DNA from: Bradyrhizobium daqingense
GTDB lineage: Bacteria > Pseudomonadota > Alphaproteobacteria > Rhizobiales > Xanthobacteraceae
Assembly (NCBI RefSeq): GCF_021044685.1
Contig: NZ_CP088014.1
Location: forward strand, 1,116,001 to 1,180,000
DNA: 64,000 bases
Reading direction: 5' to 3'
The translations under genes and the position numbers were made by a program. This document shows, one piece after another, positions 20,314 to 32,321 of this stretch; the first letter of the stretch is position 1, and each line of letters starts with the position of its first letter. The notes below the pieces were generated by a model. It was not told the origin of the DNA, made no database searches, and saw only the letters and a list, made by a program, of their open reading frames with translations.

Positions 20314-21498
20314 ATGCTCTCGACCCCCAGTTCCCCATTCAGCGAGGCCTATCAGGCCCAGATTGCCGACGGCGCGATCGAGCCCGACGCTGCACAGGCC
20401 GAGGTCGCCGAGGCCTATGCGGCGCTCGACCAGCGGCTCGCGGACTACAAGCCGCAGCGCAAGCAGGGTCTGCTCAGCCGCCTGTTCAGCAGCGACAAGG
20501 ACGAGGCGCCGCGCGGGCTCTACATCCACGGCGAGGTCGGGCGCGGCAAGACCATGCTGATGGATCTGTTCTTCCAGCACTCCTCGGTCGAGCACAAGCT
20601 CCGCGCGCATTTCCACGAGTTCATGGCCGAGGCGCATGAGCGCATCTACGACTATCGCCAGAGCATCGCGCGCGGCGAGATCGCCGATGGCGACGTCATC
20701 GCGCTGACCGCGACTGCGATCTTCGAGGAGAGCTGGCTGCTGTGCTTCGACGAATTCCACGTCACCGACATCGCGGACGCGATGATCCTGGGACGTCTGT
20801 TCGCGAAATTGTTCGAGCTCGGCACCGTCGTGGTCGCGACCTCAAACGTCGCGCCGGAGGATCTCTACAAGGGCGGCCTGAACCGCTCGCTGTTCCTGCC
20901 CTTCATCAAGCAGATCACCGATCACATGGACGTCGCGCGGCTCGATGCGCGCACCGACTTCCGGCTGGAGAAGCTTCAGGGCGTGCCGATGTGGCTGACG
21001 CCGGCGGACAGCGACGCCGATGCGGCGCTCGACCGCGCCTGGTCGAAAATGTCGGGCAGCGCGAAATGCAAGTCGCGCGATATTTCGATCAAGGGCCGCA
21101 TCCTGCACGTGCCGTGCTCGGCCCATGGCGTTGCGCGCTTTTCGTTCGCCGATCTCTGCGAGAAGCCGCTCGGGGCATCCGACTACCTCAGGCTCGCGCA
21201 GGATTATCACACCATCCTGGTCGACCATATTCCAGTGATGGACTCCTCCCAACGCAACGCCGCCAAGCGTTTCATCACGCTGATCGACACGCTCTATGAC
21301 AATGCGGTGAAGCTGATGGCCTCGGCCGATGCCAACCCGATCTCGCTCTACCTCGCCCACGACGGCAATGAGGCGATGGAGTTCAAGCGGACCGCCTCGC
21401 GTCTGATCGAAATGAGCTCCAAATCCTATCTGGCGCTGGCTCACGGCCGCAAGGATTCCACCGCCAGCGGCTCTACCAAGGGCCTGGTCGAGACTTAA
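20314..21498 (+). CDS. zapE: Cell division protein ZapE (AFG1-like ATPase)
   Basis: P-loop ATPase of the AFG1/ZapE family, which acts at the Z ring in E. coli and in mitochondrial protein quality control in eukaryotes. It has Walker A GEVGRGKTM (residues 73-81), Walker B LLCFDEFHVTD, the sensor VVVATSNVAPEDLY and the family segment KGGLNRSLFLPFI. The 394-residue length is normal. It is directly upstream of mdh but separated by a palindromic repeat, and mdh probably has its own promoter. Confidence 0.93.
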   Translation: MLSTPSSPFSEAYQAQIADGAIEPDAAQAEVAEAYAALDQRLADYKPQRKQGLLSRLFSSDKDEAPRGLYIHGEVGRGKTMLMDLFFQHSSVEHKLRAHFHEFMAEAHERIYDYRQSIARGEIADGDVIALTATAIFEESWLLCFDEFHVTDIADAMILGRLFAKLFELGTVVVATSNVAPEDLYKGGLNRSLFLPFIKQITDHMDVARLDARTDFRLEKLQGVPMWLTPADSDADAALDRAWSKMSGSAKCKSRDISIKGRILHVPCSAHGVARFSFADLCEKPLGASDYLRLAQDYHTILVDHIPVMDSSQRNAAKRFITLIDTLYDNAVKLMASADANPISLYLAHDGNEAMEFKRTASRLIEMSSKSYLALAHGRKDSTASGSTKGLVET

Positions 21499-21512
21499 GT
21501 CCTATGCCAGCG

Positions 21513-21605
21513 CTGTCATTCCGGGGCGCGCGCAGCGCGAGCCCGGAATCCATACTCCCGATGGTGGTTATGGATTCCGGACCTGTGCGCATTCCGGAAT
21601 GACAG
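21513..21605. repeat. Intergenic palindromic repeat, family C (copy 1)
   Basis: CTGTCATTCCGGGGCGCGCG ... GCGCATTCCGGAATGACAG, with inner GGAATCCATA / TATGGATTCC arms. The inverted repeat is about 93 bp and starts 15 bp after the zapE stop. Related copies are at 46568-46651 and 54602-54684. Confidence 0.88.
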
Positions 21606-21656
21606 ACAAGATATGGCTGCTATCGCGCCAAGCCCGACAATTGGGCATCCACCGAC

Positions 21657-22698
<1,042 letters not shown>

Positions 22699-22712
22699 CC
22701 GCCAGCAACGCC

Positions 22713-22746
22713 CCGCCGGAGACCGAAAAACGGTCTTCGGCGGTTT
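22713..22746 (+). terminator. Terminator-like stem after mdh
   Basis: CCGCCGGAGACCG-AAAAA-CGGTCTTCGGCGG is a 13-bp stem with one G-T pair, followed by TTT. It lies 15 bp after the mdh stop and suggests mdh is at least partly uncoupled from sucC. Confidence 0.65.
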
Positions 22747-22819
22747 CACTTCCGGCGCCCATTGACCGGGCGGGCCCCGGGTTCGACAGTCCAGAGATCT
22801 CGAAATCAAAGAAACCGTG

Positions 22820-22847
22820 TTGCAGTTCCTGTGGTATATGGTATGCC
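22820..22847 (+). promoter_or_regulatory. Possible sucC promoter
   Basis: TTGCAG-N16-TATGCC within the 208-bp mdh-sucC gap, about 60 bp upstream of the sucC ATG. This is a motif match only. Confidence 0.3.
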
Positions 22848-22906
22848 AGCCACAAGACTGAGGTGGGCCCTTGAGGTCACCGCCCGCGGGTTCAGGGAGC
22901 GACCAT

Positions 22907-24103
<1,197 letters not shown>

Positions 24104-24107
24104 GGCC

Positions 24108-24587
24108 ATGGCCCAGGACCATCTCGCCGCATCATCTCCGCTCCCCGAGCACGCGCGTCTTTCCGCGTTCGCCGGCGAATGGGATGGCGAAGAGGTGGTC
24201 TTCCCGTCGCGCTGGACGGCGGGCGGGCCGGCGACTTCGCGCACCGTCGCGCGCATGGACCTGAACGGGTTCTACCTGATCCAGGACAGCGTCCAGATGC
24301 GCGACGGCAAGCAGGTCTTCGCCACCCACGGCATCTTCAGCTTCGACCGCGACGACCGGACCTACAAATTGTTCTGGTACGATTCGCTCGGCTACACGCC
24401 GCCCTCGCCCGCCTCCGGCGGCTGGGTCGGCAAGACCCTGACGCTGGTGCGCGGCTCGCTCCGCGGCAATGCGCGCCACGTCTACGAGATCATCGACGAC
24501 AATTCCTACTCGTTGAAGATCCAGTTCTCGCCGGACGCGGAAGGCTGGGCCGACGTGCTCACCGGCGTCTACCGCCGCATCCACTGA
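24108..24587 (+). CDS. DUF1579 family protein between sucC and sucD
   Basis: 159-residue soluble protein with no signal peptide or membrane segment. The pattern LSAFAGEWDGEEVV, then ARMDLNGFYLIQDSVQ, FATHGIFSFDRDDRTYKLFWYDS, and a C-terminal DNSYSLKIQFSPDAEGW suggests the DUF1579 all-beta, lipocalin-like family. No catalytic motif is visible. It starts 4 bp after the sucC stop using the GGGAGG inside the sucC end, and sucD follows 33 bp later. It is therefore co-transcribed and probably co-translated with the succinyl-CoA synthetase subunits; no role there is known to me. Confidence 0.7.
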   Translation: MAQDHLAASSPLPEHARLSAFAGEWDGEEVVFPSRWTAGGPATSRTVARMDLNGFYLIQDSVQMRDGKQVFATHGIFSFDRDDRTYKLFWYDSLGYTPPSPASGGWVGKTLTLVRGSLRGNARHVYEIIDDNSYSLKIQFSPDAEGWADVLTGVYRRIH

Positions 24588-24620
24588 CCTCTCACTCGTT
24601 AGTTCGCGAAAGCAGATCTC

Positions 24621-25505
24621 ATGTCCATCCTGATCGACAAGAACACCAAGGTCATCTGCCAGGGCTTCACCGGCAAGAACGGCACCTTCCACTCGGAGGC
24701 CGCGATTGCCTACGGCACCAAGATGGTCGGCGGCACCTCGCCAGGCAAAGGGGGCTCGACCCATCTGGGCCTGCCGGTGTTCGACACCGTGCGCGAGGCG
24801 CGTGAAAAGACCGGCGCCGACGCGTCGGTGATCTACGTGCCGCCGCCGGGCGCGGCGGACGCGATCTGCGAAGCCATCGACGCCGAGGTCCCGCTGATCG
24901 TCTGCATCACCGAGGGCATTCCCGTCGTCGACATGGTGCGCGTCAAGCGCTCGCTGCTCGGCTCCAAGTCGCGCCTGATCGGGCCGAACTGCCCGGGTGT
25001 CATGACCGCCGGCGAATGCAAGATCGGCATCATGCCCGCCAACATCTTCAAGACCGGCTCGGTCGGCATCGTCTCCCGCTCCGGCACGCTCACCTATGAA
25101 GCCGTGTTCCAGACCTCCCAGGAGGGCCTTGGCCAGACCACCGCGGTCGGCATCGGCGGCGACCCGGTCAAGGGAACCGAGTTCATCGACGTCCTCGAAA
25201 TGCTGCTGGCCGACCCCAAGACCGAATCCATCATCATGATCGGCGAGATCGGCGGTTCCGCCGAGGAGGATGCCGCCCAGTTCCTCAAGGACGAGGCCAA
25301 GCGTGGCCGCAAGAAGCCGATGGTCGGCTTCATCGCCGGTGTCACCGCACCTCCCGGCCGCCGCATGGGCCATGCCGGCGCGATCATCTCGGGCGGCAAG
25401 GGTGATGCCGGTTCCAAGACCGAGGCGATGAAATCGGCTGGAATCACGGTGTCTCCGTCGCCGGCACGCCTCGGCCATACGCTTGCCGAAAAGTTGAAGA
25501 GCTAA
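24621..25505 (+). CDS. sucD: Succinyl-CoA synthetase alpha subunit
   Basis: CoA-binding alpha subunit that carries the phosphohistidine. It is 294 residues long with [19 protein letters not shown] at the N-terminus, GTNPGKGG-like [25 protein letters not shown], and the active-site histidine in [15 protein letters not shown]. The order sucC-DUF1579-sucD-sucA points to one TCA transcription unit. Confidence 0.98.
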   Translation: MSILIDKNTKVICQGFTGKNGTFHSEAAIAYGTKMVGGTSPGKGGSTHLGLPVFDTVREAREKTGADASVIYVPPPGAADAICEAIDAEVPLIVCITEGIPVVDMVRVKRSLLGSKSRLIGPNCPGVMTAGECKIGIMPANIFKTGSVGIVSRSGTLTYEAVFQTSQEGLGQTTAVGIGGDPVKGTEFIDVLEMLLADPKTESIIMIGEIGGSAEEDAAQFLKDEAKRGRKKPMVGFIAGVTAPPGRRMGHAGAIISGGKGDAGSKTEAMKSAGITVSPSPARLGHTLAEKLKS

Positions 25506-25642
25506 TTCACTTCTTCGTGCTTTTCCGGGCGAAGTTTCGGAGCAAATAGGGTAAATGGTGCCAATCGCGTCGGGCCTCTGCCGGGGAGCCCGACGCCAGC
25601 GCCGTTTGTTATGCGCGAACCGAAATCGCCAGGAACTCAAGT

Positions 25643-28600
25643 ATGTCTCGCCAAGACGCGAACGCAGCCTTTGCCCTCTCCTCCTTTTTGCAGGGCACCA
25701 ACGCCACCTACATCGACGAAATCTACGCCCGCTACGAGAAGGACCCGTCCTCGGTCGACGCCGAGTGGCAAGAGTTCTTCAAGAGCCTGAACGACCAGCC
25801 CGGTGACGTCCGGAAGAATGCCGAGGGCCCGTCCTGGGAGCGCGACAACTGGCCGCTGACCCCGCAGGATGACCTCACCTCCGCCCTCGACGGCAATTGG
25901 GCCGAGGTCGAGAAGGCGGTCGGCGGTAAGATCGCCGCCAAGGCGCAGGCCAAGGGGGCGGGGCTCTCCTCCGCCGATTTGCTGCAGGCGACGCGCGACT
26001 CCGTCCGCGCCCTGATGCTGATCCGCTCCTACCGCATGCGCGGCCACTTCCACGCCAAGCTCGATCCGCTCGGCATCGAAGCCCAGCGCAACCGCGAAGA
26101 GCTCGATCCGCGCACCTACGGCTTCGTTGAGGCCGATTTCGAGCGCAAGATCTTCCTCGATCACGTGCTCGGCCTCGAATACGGCACGCTGCGCGAGATC
26201 ACCGCGATCTGCGAGCGCACCTACTGCCAGACGCTCGGCGTCGAGTTCATGCATATCAGCAACGCCGCGCAGAAGGCCTGGATCCAGGAGCGCATCGAAG
26301 GACCCGATAAGGAGATCTCGTTCACCCGCGAAGGCCGTCGCGCCATCCTGATGAAGCTGGTCGAGGCCGAAGGCTTCGAAAAATTCTGCGACACCAAGTT
26401 CACCGGCACTAAGCGCTTCGGCCTCGACGGCGGTGAAGCGCTGATCCCCGCGCTCGAGCAGATCATCAAGCGCGGCGGCAATCTCGGCGTGAAGGAAATC
26501 GTGCTGGGCATGCCGCATCGCGGCCGCCTCAACGTTCTCACGCAGGTGATGGGCAAGGCGCACCGCGCACTGTTCCACGAGTTCAAGGGCGGCTCGGCCA
26601 ATCCCGACGCGGTCGAAGGCTCCGGCGACGTCAAATATCACCTCGGCGCCTCTTCGGACCGCGAGTTCGACGGCAACCGCATCCATCTGTCGCTGACCGC
26701 GAACCCCTCGCATCTTGAGATCGTCGATCCCGTGGTGCTCGGCAAGGTGCGCGCCAAGCAGGACCAGCACGGTGATCCCCCGGACATGCGGATCTCCGTC
26801 ATGCCGCTGCTGATGCATGGCGACGCCGCGTTCGCTGGTCAGGGCGTGGTCGCGGAATGCTTCGGCCTGTCGGACCTGAAGGGCTACCGCACCGGCGGCT
26901 CCGTGCACTTCATCGTCAACAACCAGATCGGCTTCACCACCTATCCGCGTTATTCGCGTTCGTCGCCGTACCCGTCGGACGTCGCGAAGATGATCGACGC
27001 GCCGATCTTCCACGTGAACGGCGACGATCCGGAAGCCGTCGTGTTCGCCGCCAAGGTCGCGATCGAGTTCCGGCAGAAGTTCCACAAGCCGGTCGTCATC
27101 GACATGTGGTGTTATCGCCGCTACGGCCACAATGAGGGCGACGAGCCCGCGTTCACCCAGCCCGTGATGTACAAGCGGATCGCGGCCCATCCCTCGACCC
27201 TCACTCTCTACTCCAAGCGCCTGATCGCTGAAGGCGTGGTCACCGAGGGTGAGGTCGACAAGCTGAAGGCCGACTGGCGCGCGCGGCTCGATGCCGAGTT
27301 CGAGGCCGGCACCTCCTACAAGCCGAACAAGGCCGACTGGCTCGACGGCAAATGGTCCGGCTTCAAGATCGCTGACCAGGAAGAGGACGCGCGCCGCGGC
27401 GTCACCGGCGTCGACCTGCCCATCCTCAAGGACATCGGCCGCAAGATCACCAAGGTGCCGGATGGCTTCCGCGTCCACCGTACCATCCAGCGCTTCCTGG
27501 AGAACCGCTCGAAGGCGATCGAGAGCGGCAACGGCATCGACTGGGCGACCGGCGAGGCGCTGGCGTTCTGCACGCTACTCAACGAAAACCACCATGTCCG
27601 CCTGTCCGGACAGGATTCGGAGCGCGGCACCTTCTCGCAGCGCCATTCGGTCCTGATCGACCAGGAGGACGAGAGCCGCTACACGCCGTTCAACCATCTC
27701 GGTCACGAGCAGGGCCATTACGAGGTCATCAACTCGCTGCTGTCGGAAGAGGCCGTGCTCGGCTTCGAATACGGCTATTCGCTCGCCGAGCCGAACACGC
27801 TGACGCTGTGGGAAGCCCAGTTCGGCGACTTCGCCAACGGCGCGCAGGTCGTGTTCGACCAGTTCATCTCCTCGGGCGAGCGCAAATGGCTGCGCATGTC
27901 CGGTCTCGTCTGCCTCCTGCCGCACGGCTATGAGGGCCAGGGACCGGAGCACTCCTCGGCGCGCCTAGAGCGTTACCTGCAGATGTGCGCGGAAGACAAC
28001 ATGCAGGTGGTCTATCCGACCACGCCGGCGAACTACTTCCACGTGCTGCGCCGGCAGCTGCATCGCGAGATCCGCAAGCCGCTGATCGTGATGACGCCGA
28101 AGTCGCTGCTGCGTCACAAGCGGGCGGTGTCGCGCCTCGACGAACTCGCCAAGGGCACGACCTTCCACCGCATCCTCTATGATGACGCCCAGATGCTGCC
28201 GAACGAGGCGATCAAGCTCGTCCCCGACGAGAAGGTGCGCCGCATCGTGCTGTGCTCCGGCAAGGTCTATTACGACCTCTACGAGGAGCGCGAGAAGCGC
28301 GGCATCGACGACATCTATCTGATGCGCGTCGAGCAGCTCTATCCGGTGCCGCTGAAGGCGCTGGTGGCCGAGCTGTCGCGCTTCAAGAAGGCCGAAGTGG
28401 TGTGGTGCCAGGAAGAGCCCCGCAACATGGGCGCCTGGCACTTCATCGAGCCCTATCTGGAATGGGTGCTGAACCAGGTGAACGGCGCGAGCCGGCGTCC
28501 GCGCTATGTCGGCCGCGCAGCTTCCGCCGCGACCGCCACGGGTCTGATGTCCAAGCATCAGGCGCAGTTGAAGGCGTTCCTGGACGAAGCACTGAGCTGA
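25643..28600 (+). CDS. sucA: 2-oxoglutarate dehydrogenase E1 component
   Basis: Thiamine-diphosphate decarboxylase subunit of the OGDH complex; 985 residues, full length. An N-terminal E2-docking segment has FLQGTNATYIDEIYARYE. The ThDP domain shows GMPHRGRLN, MHGDAAFAGQGVVAE and NNQIGFTT, and the C-terminal pyrimidine-binding region has QFGDFANGAQVVFDQF and LPHGYEGQGPEHSSAR. It starts at ATG 25643 with AGGAAC upstream. Upstream are sucC and sucD; downstream an intergenic repeat precedes sucB. Confidence 0.98.
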   Translation: MSRQDANAAFALSSFLQGTNATYIDEIYARYEKDPSSVDAEWQEFFKSLNDQPGDVRKNAEGPSWERDNWPLTPQDDLTSALDGNWAEVEKAVGGKIAAKAQAKGAGLSSADLLQATRDSVRALMLIRSYRMRGHFHAKLDPLGIEAQRNREELDPRTYGFVEADFERKIFLDHVLGLEYGTLREITAICERTYCQTLGVEFMHISNAAQKAWIQERIEGPDKEISFTREGRRAILMKLVEAEGFEKFCDTKFTGTKRFGLDGGEALIPALEQIIKRGGNLGVKEIVLGMPHRGRLNVLTQVMGKAHRALFHEFKGGSANPDAVEGSGDVKYHLGASSDREFDGNRIHLSLTANPSHLEIVDPVVLGKVRAKQDQHGDPPDMRISVMPLLMHGDAAFAGQGVVAECFGLSDLKGYRTGGSVHFIVNNQIGFTTYPRYSRSSPYPSDVAKMIDAPIFHVNGDDPEAVVFAAKVAIEFRQKFHKPVVIDMWCYRRYGHNEGDEPAFTQPVMYKRIAAHPSTLTLYSKRLIAEGVVTEGEVDKLKADWRARLDAEFEAGTSYKPNKADWLDGKWSGFKIADQEEDARRGVTGVDLPILKDIGRKITKVPDGFRVHRTIQRFLENRSKAIESGNGIDWATGEALAFCTLLNENHHVRLSGQDSERGTFSQRHSVLIDQEDESRYTPFNHLGHEQGHYEVINSLLSEEAVLGFEYGYSLAEPNTLTLWEAQFGDFANGAQVVFDQFISSGERKWLRMSGLVCLLPHGYEGQGPEHSSARLERYLQMCAEDNMQVVYPTTPANYFHVLRRQLHREIRKPLIVMTPKSLLRHKRAVSRLDELAKGTTFHRILYDDAQMLPNEAIKLVPDEKVRRIVLCSGKVYYDLYEEREKRGIDDIYLMRVEQLYPVPLKALVAELSRFKKAEVVWCQEEPRNMGAWHFIEPYLEWVLNQVNGASRRPRYVGRAASAATATGLMSKHQAQLKAFLDEALS

Positions 28601-28610
28601 ACTTTTTGAC

Positions 28611-28731
28611 GCTGTCATGCCCCGCGAAGGCGGGGCATCCAGTACTCCGCGGCTTCGTTTTTATCACGAAGGTCACGGAGTACTGGATTGCCCGCCCCCG
28701 TGCGCAAGTGCGCACCAGGCGGGCAATGACG
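28611..28731. repeat. Long palindromic repeat between sucA and sucB (singleton family F)
   Basis: Nested inverted repeats: CCCCGCGAAGGCGGGG, ATCCAGTACTCC / GGAGTACTGGAT, and CCCGCC...GGCGGG, about 120 bp in total. It fills most of the 174-bp sucA-sucB gap. No second copy is present in this window. Confidence 0.8.
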
Positions 28732-28774
28732 TATGAATTCATGACCGCACCGGCGATCCCTAAGGACAAAGACC

Positions 28775-30016
28775 ATGACTGAAATTCGTGTGCCGACGCT
28801 CGGCGAATCCGTCACCGAGGCCACCATCGGCCGCTGGTTCAAGAAGGCCGGCGATCCCGTCGCCGTCGACGAGCCCTTGGTGGAGCTCGAGACCGACAAG
28901 GTCACGATCGAGGTCCCCGCGCCCTCCGCGGGCACGCTGAGCGAGATCATTGCCGCCGATGGCGCCACCGTTGCGGTCGGTGCGCTGCTCGGCCAGATCA
29001 CCGACGGTGCCGGCGCGGCCAAGCCCGCCGCGGCGCCCGCCAAGCCCGCCGCTGCTCCGGCACAAGCTGCGGCTCCCGCGCCGGCCCCGGCCGCTGCGAA
29101 GGCGCCGCCCGCTGACGCGCCCCTTGCTCCGTCAGTGCGAAAGCTCTCCGCCGAGAGCGGCGTCGATGCTTCCACCGTTCCGGGCTCGGGCAAGGACGGC
29201 CGCGTCACCAAGGGCGACATGTTGGCTGCGATCGAGCGCGCGGCCTCGGCGCCGACGCCGGTCAACCAGCCCGCCGCTGCCGTGCAGGTGCGTGCGCCGT
29301 CGCCGGCCGATGACGCCGCCCGCGAAGAGCGCGTCAAGATGACCCGCCTGCGCCAGACCATCGCCCGCCGTCTCAAGGACGTGCAGAACACCGCGGCCAT
29401 GCTTACGACCTTCAACGAGGTCGACATGACCAACGTCATGGCGCTGCGGGCGCACTACAAGGACGCATTCGAGAAAAAGCATGGCGCCAAGCTCGGCTTC
29501 ATGGGCTTCTTCACCAAGGCCGTCGTGCAGGCGCTGAAGGACATTCCGGCGGTCAACGCCGAGATCGACGGCAGCGATCTGATCTACAAGAACTATTACC
29601 ACATCGGCGTCGCCGTCGGCACGGACAAGGGCCTGGTTGTGCCTGTCGTCCGCGACTGCGACCACAAGTCGATCTCCGACATCGAGAAGGGCATCGCCGA
29701 TTTCGGCCGCCGCGCCCGTGACGGCCAGCTCAAGATCGACGAGATGCAGGGCGGCACCTTCACCATCACCAATGGCGGCATCTACGGCTCGCTGATGTCG
29801 ACCCCAATCCTGAACGCGCCGCAGTCCGGCATCCTCGGCATGCACAAGATCCAGGAGCGGCCGATGGTCGTCGGCGGCAAGATCGAGGTCCGCCCGATGA
29901 TGTATCTGGCGCTGTCCTATGATCACCGCGTCATCGACGGCAAGGAAGCCGTCACCTTCCTGGTTCGCGTCAAGGAGAGCCTGGAAGATCCGGCGCGCCT
30001 CGTGCTCGATCTCTGA
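28775..30016 (+). CDS. sucB: 2-oxoglutarate dehydrogenase E2, dihydrolipoyl succinyltransferase
   Basis: Core of the OGDH complex. One lipoyl domain (residues 2-77) carries the lipoylated lysine in [15 protein letters not shown]. It is followed by an Ala/Pro-rich flexible linker (about 80-115), the peripheral subunit-binding domain ([14 protein letters not shown]...[10 protein letters not shown]), and the catalytic domain (about 185-413) ending with [13 protein letters not shown], which holds the catalytic His and Asp. The ribosome-binding site is AAGGACA. Confidence 0.97.
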   Translation: MTEIRVPTLGESVTEATIGRWFKKAGDPVAVDEPLVELETDKVTIEVPAPSAGTLSEIIAADGATVAVGALLGQITDGAGAAKPAAAPAKPAAAPAQAAAPAPAPAAAKAPPADAPLAPSVRKLSAESGVDASTVPGSGKDGRVTKGDMLAAIERAASAPTPVNQPAAAVQVRAPSPADDAAREERVKMTRLRQTIARRLKDVQNTAAMLTTFNEVDMTNVMALRAHYKDAFEKKHGAKLGFMGFFTKAVVQALKDIPAVNAEIDGSDLIYKNYYHIGVAVGTDKGLVVPVVRDCDHKSISDIEKGIADFGRRARDGQLKIDEMQGGTFTITNGGIYGSLMSTPILNAPQSGILGMHKIQERPMVVGGKIEVRPMMYLALSYDHRVIDGKEAVTFLVRVKESLEDPARLVLDL

Positions 30017-30080
30017 TCCCTGCTGCATTGCGAGCGCCGTCGCCATGCGCGGCGGCGCGTGTCGAACCATGGAGGCGCGC

Positions 30081-30830
30081 GTGACGGATAAGGTCGTTGT
30101 CATCACCGGCGGCAGCCGCGGCATCGGGCGGGCGACGGCGCTTGCAGCGGCCGCGCGCGGCTATCGTGTCGTGGTCGGCTATGCCAGCAACAAGAAGGCG
30201 GCCCACGAGGTCGTCGCGCAGATCGAGGCGAGCAACGGCAAGGCCGTCGCGGTGAAATGCGATGTCGCCGAAGAGCGCGACATCATCGACCTGTTCAAGG
30301 AGGCCGACAAGTTCGGCACCCTCGGCGCGCTCGTCAACAATGGCGGCATCGTCGGCACCAGCGGCGTGCGCGTGGACGAGATGTCGGCCGAGCGCATCCA
30401 GCGCGTGCTGGCGGTCAACGTCACCGGCTCCATCCTCTGCGCGCGCGAGGCCGTCAAACGCATGTCGACCAAGCACGGCGGCAAGGGCGGCGTCATCGTC
30501 AATCTGTCGTCGGTTGCGGCCAAGTTAGGTGCCCCCAACACCTACGTCGATTATGCCGCCTCCAAGGGCGCCATCGATTCCTTCACCACCGGCCTCGGCT
30601 ATGAGGTTGCAAACGAAGGCATTCGCGTCGCGGGCATTCGCCCGGGCTTGATCGATACGGAAATTCACGCCTCGGGCGGCGAGCCCGACCGGCATCACCG
30701 TCTCGCCCATATGGTGCCGATGAAGCGCGTCGGCACCGCCGATGAAATCGCCAATGCCATCCTCTGGCTGATGTCGGACGAGGCGTCCTACATCACCGCA
30801 GCCACTCTCGATGTGTCCGGCGGACGCTGA
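30081..30830 (+). CDS. Short-chain dehydrogenase/reductase between sucB and lpd
   Basis: NAD(P)-dependent classical SDR of 249 residues. The cofactor motif TGGSRGIGR is near the N-terminus; the NAG motif appears as NNGG ([10 protein letters not shown]); the catalytic set is Ser (NLSSVAA), Tyr and Lys in [10 protein letters not shown]; and [15 protein letters not shown] follows. GTG 30081 is chosen because GGAGG lies 5 bp upstream; the ATG at 30069 has no ribosome-binding site. Glucose/3-ketoacyl-reductase-like by family, substrate unknown. It sits inside the OGDH operon between E2 and E3. Confidence 0.88.
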   Translation: MTDKVVVITGGSRGIGRATALAAAARGYRVVVGYASNKKAAHEVVAQIEASNGKAVAVKCDVAEERDIIDLFKEADKFGTLGALVNNGGIVGTSGVRVDEMSAERIQRVLAVNVTGSILCAREAVKRMSTKHGGKGGVIVNLSSVAAKLGAPNTYVDYAASKGAIDSFTTGLGYEVANEGIRVAGIRPGLIDTEIHASGGEPDRHHRLAHMVPMKRVGTADEIANAILWLMSDEASYITAATLDVSGGR

Positions 30831-30886
30831 CGCGCCGGCGGTCGCCGACACATCCTCATCACGTTAAACTCACGGGACTTTCTCTC

Positions 30887-32287
30887 ATGGCTACCTACGA
30901 TCTCGTCGTCATCGGCACCGGACCGGGCGGTTACGTCTGCGCGGTGCGCGCAGCCCAGCTCGGCATGAAAGTCGCCGTGGTCGAAAAGAACGCAACCCTC
31001 GGCGGCACCTGCCTCAATGTCGGCTGCATGCCCTCGAAGGCGCTGCTGCACGCCTCCGAAATGTTCGAGGAAGCCGGGCACTCCTTCGCCAAGATGGGCG
31101 TCAGCGTCTCGGCGCCGAAGCTCGAATTGCCGGCGATGATGAACTTCAAGCAGCAGGGTATCGACGGCAACGTCAAGGGCGTCGAGTTCCTGATGAAGAA
31201 GAACAAGATCGACGTGCTCAAGGGCACCGGCAAGATCTTGGGCACCGGCAAGGTCGAAGTGTCCGCCGACGGCAAGTCTCAGACGATCGAGACCAAGAAC
31301 ATCGTCATCGCCACCGGCTCGGATATCGCGCGCCTCAAGGGCATCGAGATCGACGAGAAGCGCATCGTCTCGTCGACCGGCGCGCTGTCGCTGGACAAGG
31401 TGCCCGGCAAGCTGCTGATCGTCGGCGCCGGCGTGATCGGTCTCGAGCTCGGCTCGGTGTGGAAGCGCCTCGGCGCCGAAGTCGTCGTGGTCGAATTCCT
31501 CGACCGCATCCTGCCCGGCATGGACGGCGAGATCGCCAAGCAATTCCAGCGCATCCTCGAAAAGCAGGGCTTTGCGTTCAAGCTCGGGGCCAAGGTTACG
31601 GGCGTCGATACTTCCGGCAAGGCGCTGAAGGCGATGGTCGAGCCCGCCGCCGGCGGTACTGCCGAGACGCTGGAAGCCGACGTCGTTCTCGTCTGCATCG
31701 GCCGCGTGCCCTACACCGACGGGCTTGGTCTGAAGGAAGCTGGCGTTGCGCTCGATGCGCGTGGTCGCGTGCAGATCGATCCGCATTTCGCCACCAGCCT
31801 GAAGGGCGTCTATGCCATCGGCGACGTCGTCGCGGGCCCGATGCTTGCGCACAAGGCCGAGGATGAAGGCGTTGCGGTCGCTGAGATCATCGCAGGCCAA
31901 GCCGGCCACGTGAATTACGATGTCATTCCGGGCGTCGTGTATACCACGCCTGAGGTCTCCTCCGTCGGCAAGACCGAGGAGGAACTCAAGCAGGCAGGCG
32001 TTGCCTATACGGTCGGAAAGTTTCCGTTCACCGCCAATGGCCGTTCCAAGGTCAACCAGACCACCGACGGCTTCGTGAAGATTCTCGCGGATGCGAAAAC
32101 CGATCGCGTGCTGGGCGTGCACATCATCGGCCGCGAAGCCGGCGAAATGATCCATGAAGCCTGCGTTCTCATGGAATTTGGCGGCAGTGCGGAAGATCTC
32201 GCGCGCACCTGCCACGCCCATCCGACCCGCTCGGAGGCTGTCAAGGAAGCCGCGCTTGCGGTGGGCAAGCGGGCCATCCATATGTAA
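30887..32287 (+). CDS. lpd: Dihydrolipoyl dehydrogenase (E3 of 2-oxoglutarate dehydrogenase)
   Basis: FAD-dependent disulfide oxidoreductase that reoxidises dihydrolipoamide; 466 residues. It has the FAD motif [18 protein letters not shown], redox pair Cys-x4-Cys in [13 protein letters not shown], the NAD domain [31 protein letters not shown] and the interface His-Glu in [10 protein letters not shown]. It completes the sucA-sucB-lpd set and starts 56 bp after the SDR. Confidence 0.97.
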   Translation: MATYDLVVIGTGPGGYVCAVRAAQLGMKVAVVEKNATLGGTCLNVGCMPSKALLHASEMFEEAGHSFAKMGVSVSAPKLELPAMMNFKQQGIDGNVKGVEFLMKKNKIDVLKGTGKILGTGKVEVSADGKSQTIETKNIVIATGSDIARLKGIEIDEKRIVSSTGALSLDKVPGKLLIVGAGVIGLELGSVWKRLGAEVVVVEFLDRILPGMDGEIAKQFQRILEKQGFAFKLGAKVTGVDTSGKALKAMVEPAAGGTAETLEADVVLVCIGRVPYTDGLGLKEAGVALDARGRVQIDPHFATSLKGVYAIGDVVAGPMLAHKAEDEGVAVAEIIAGQAGHVNYDVIPGVVYTTPEVSSVGKTEEELKQAGVAYTVGKFPFTANGRSKVNQTTDGFVKILADAKTDRVLGVHIIGREAGEMIHEACVLMEFGGSAEDLARTCHAHPTRSEAVKEAALAVGKRAIHM

Positions 32288-32321
32288 CCACGCACCCAGC
32301 ACCGGAACCGGCGGGAAACAA

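Noticed and set aside
22770..22800. GGGTTCGACAGTCC, a T-arm-like string that suggested a tRNA
   Set aside because: No matching acceptor, D or anticodon arms within 90 bp; no tRNA found anywhere in the window.
25637..27478. 613-codon minus-strand open frame opposite sucA
   Set aside because: Same antisense artefact; no start signal or recognised domain.
28611..28731. Possible terminator splitting sucA from sucB
   Set aside because: The hairpin is very long and has no following T-run; it looks like a repeat element rather than an intrinsic terminator.
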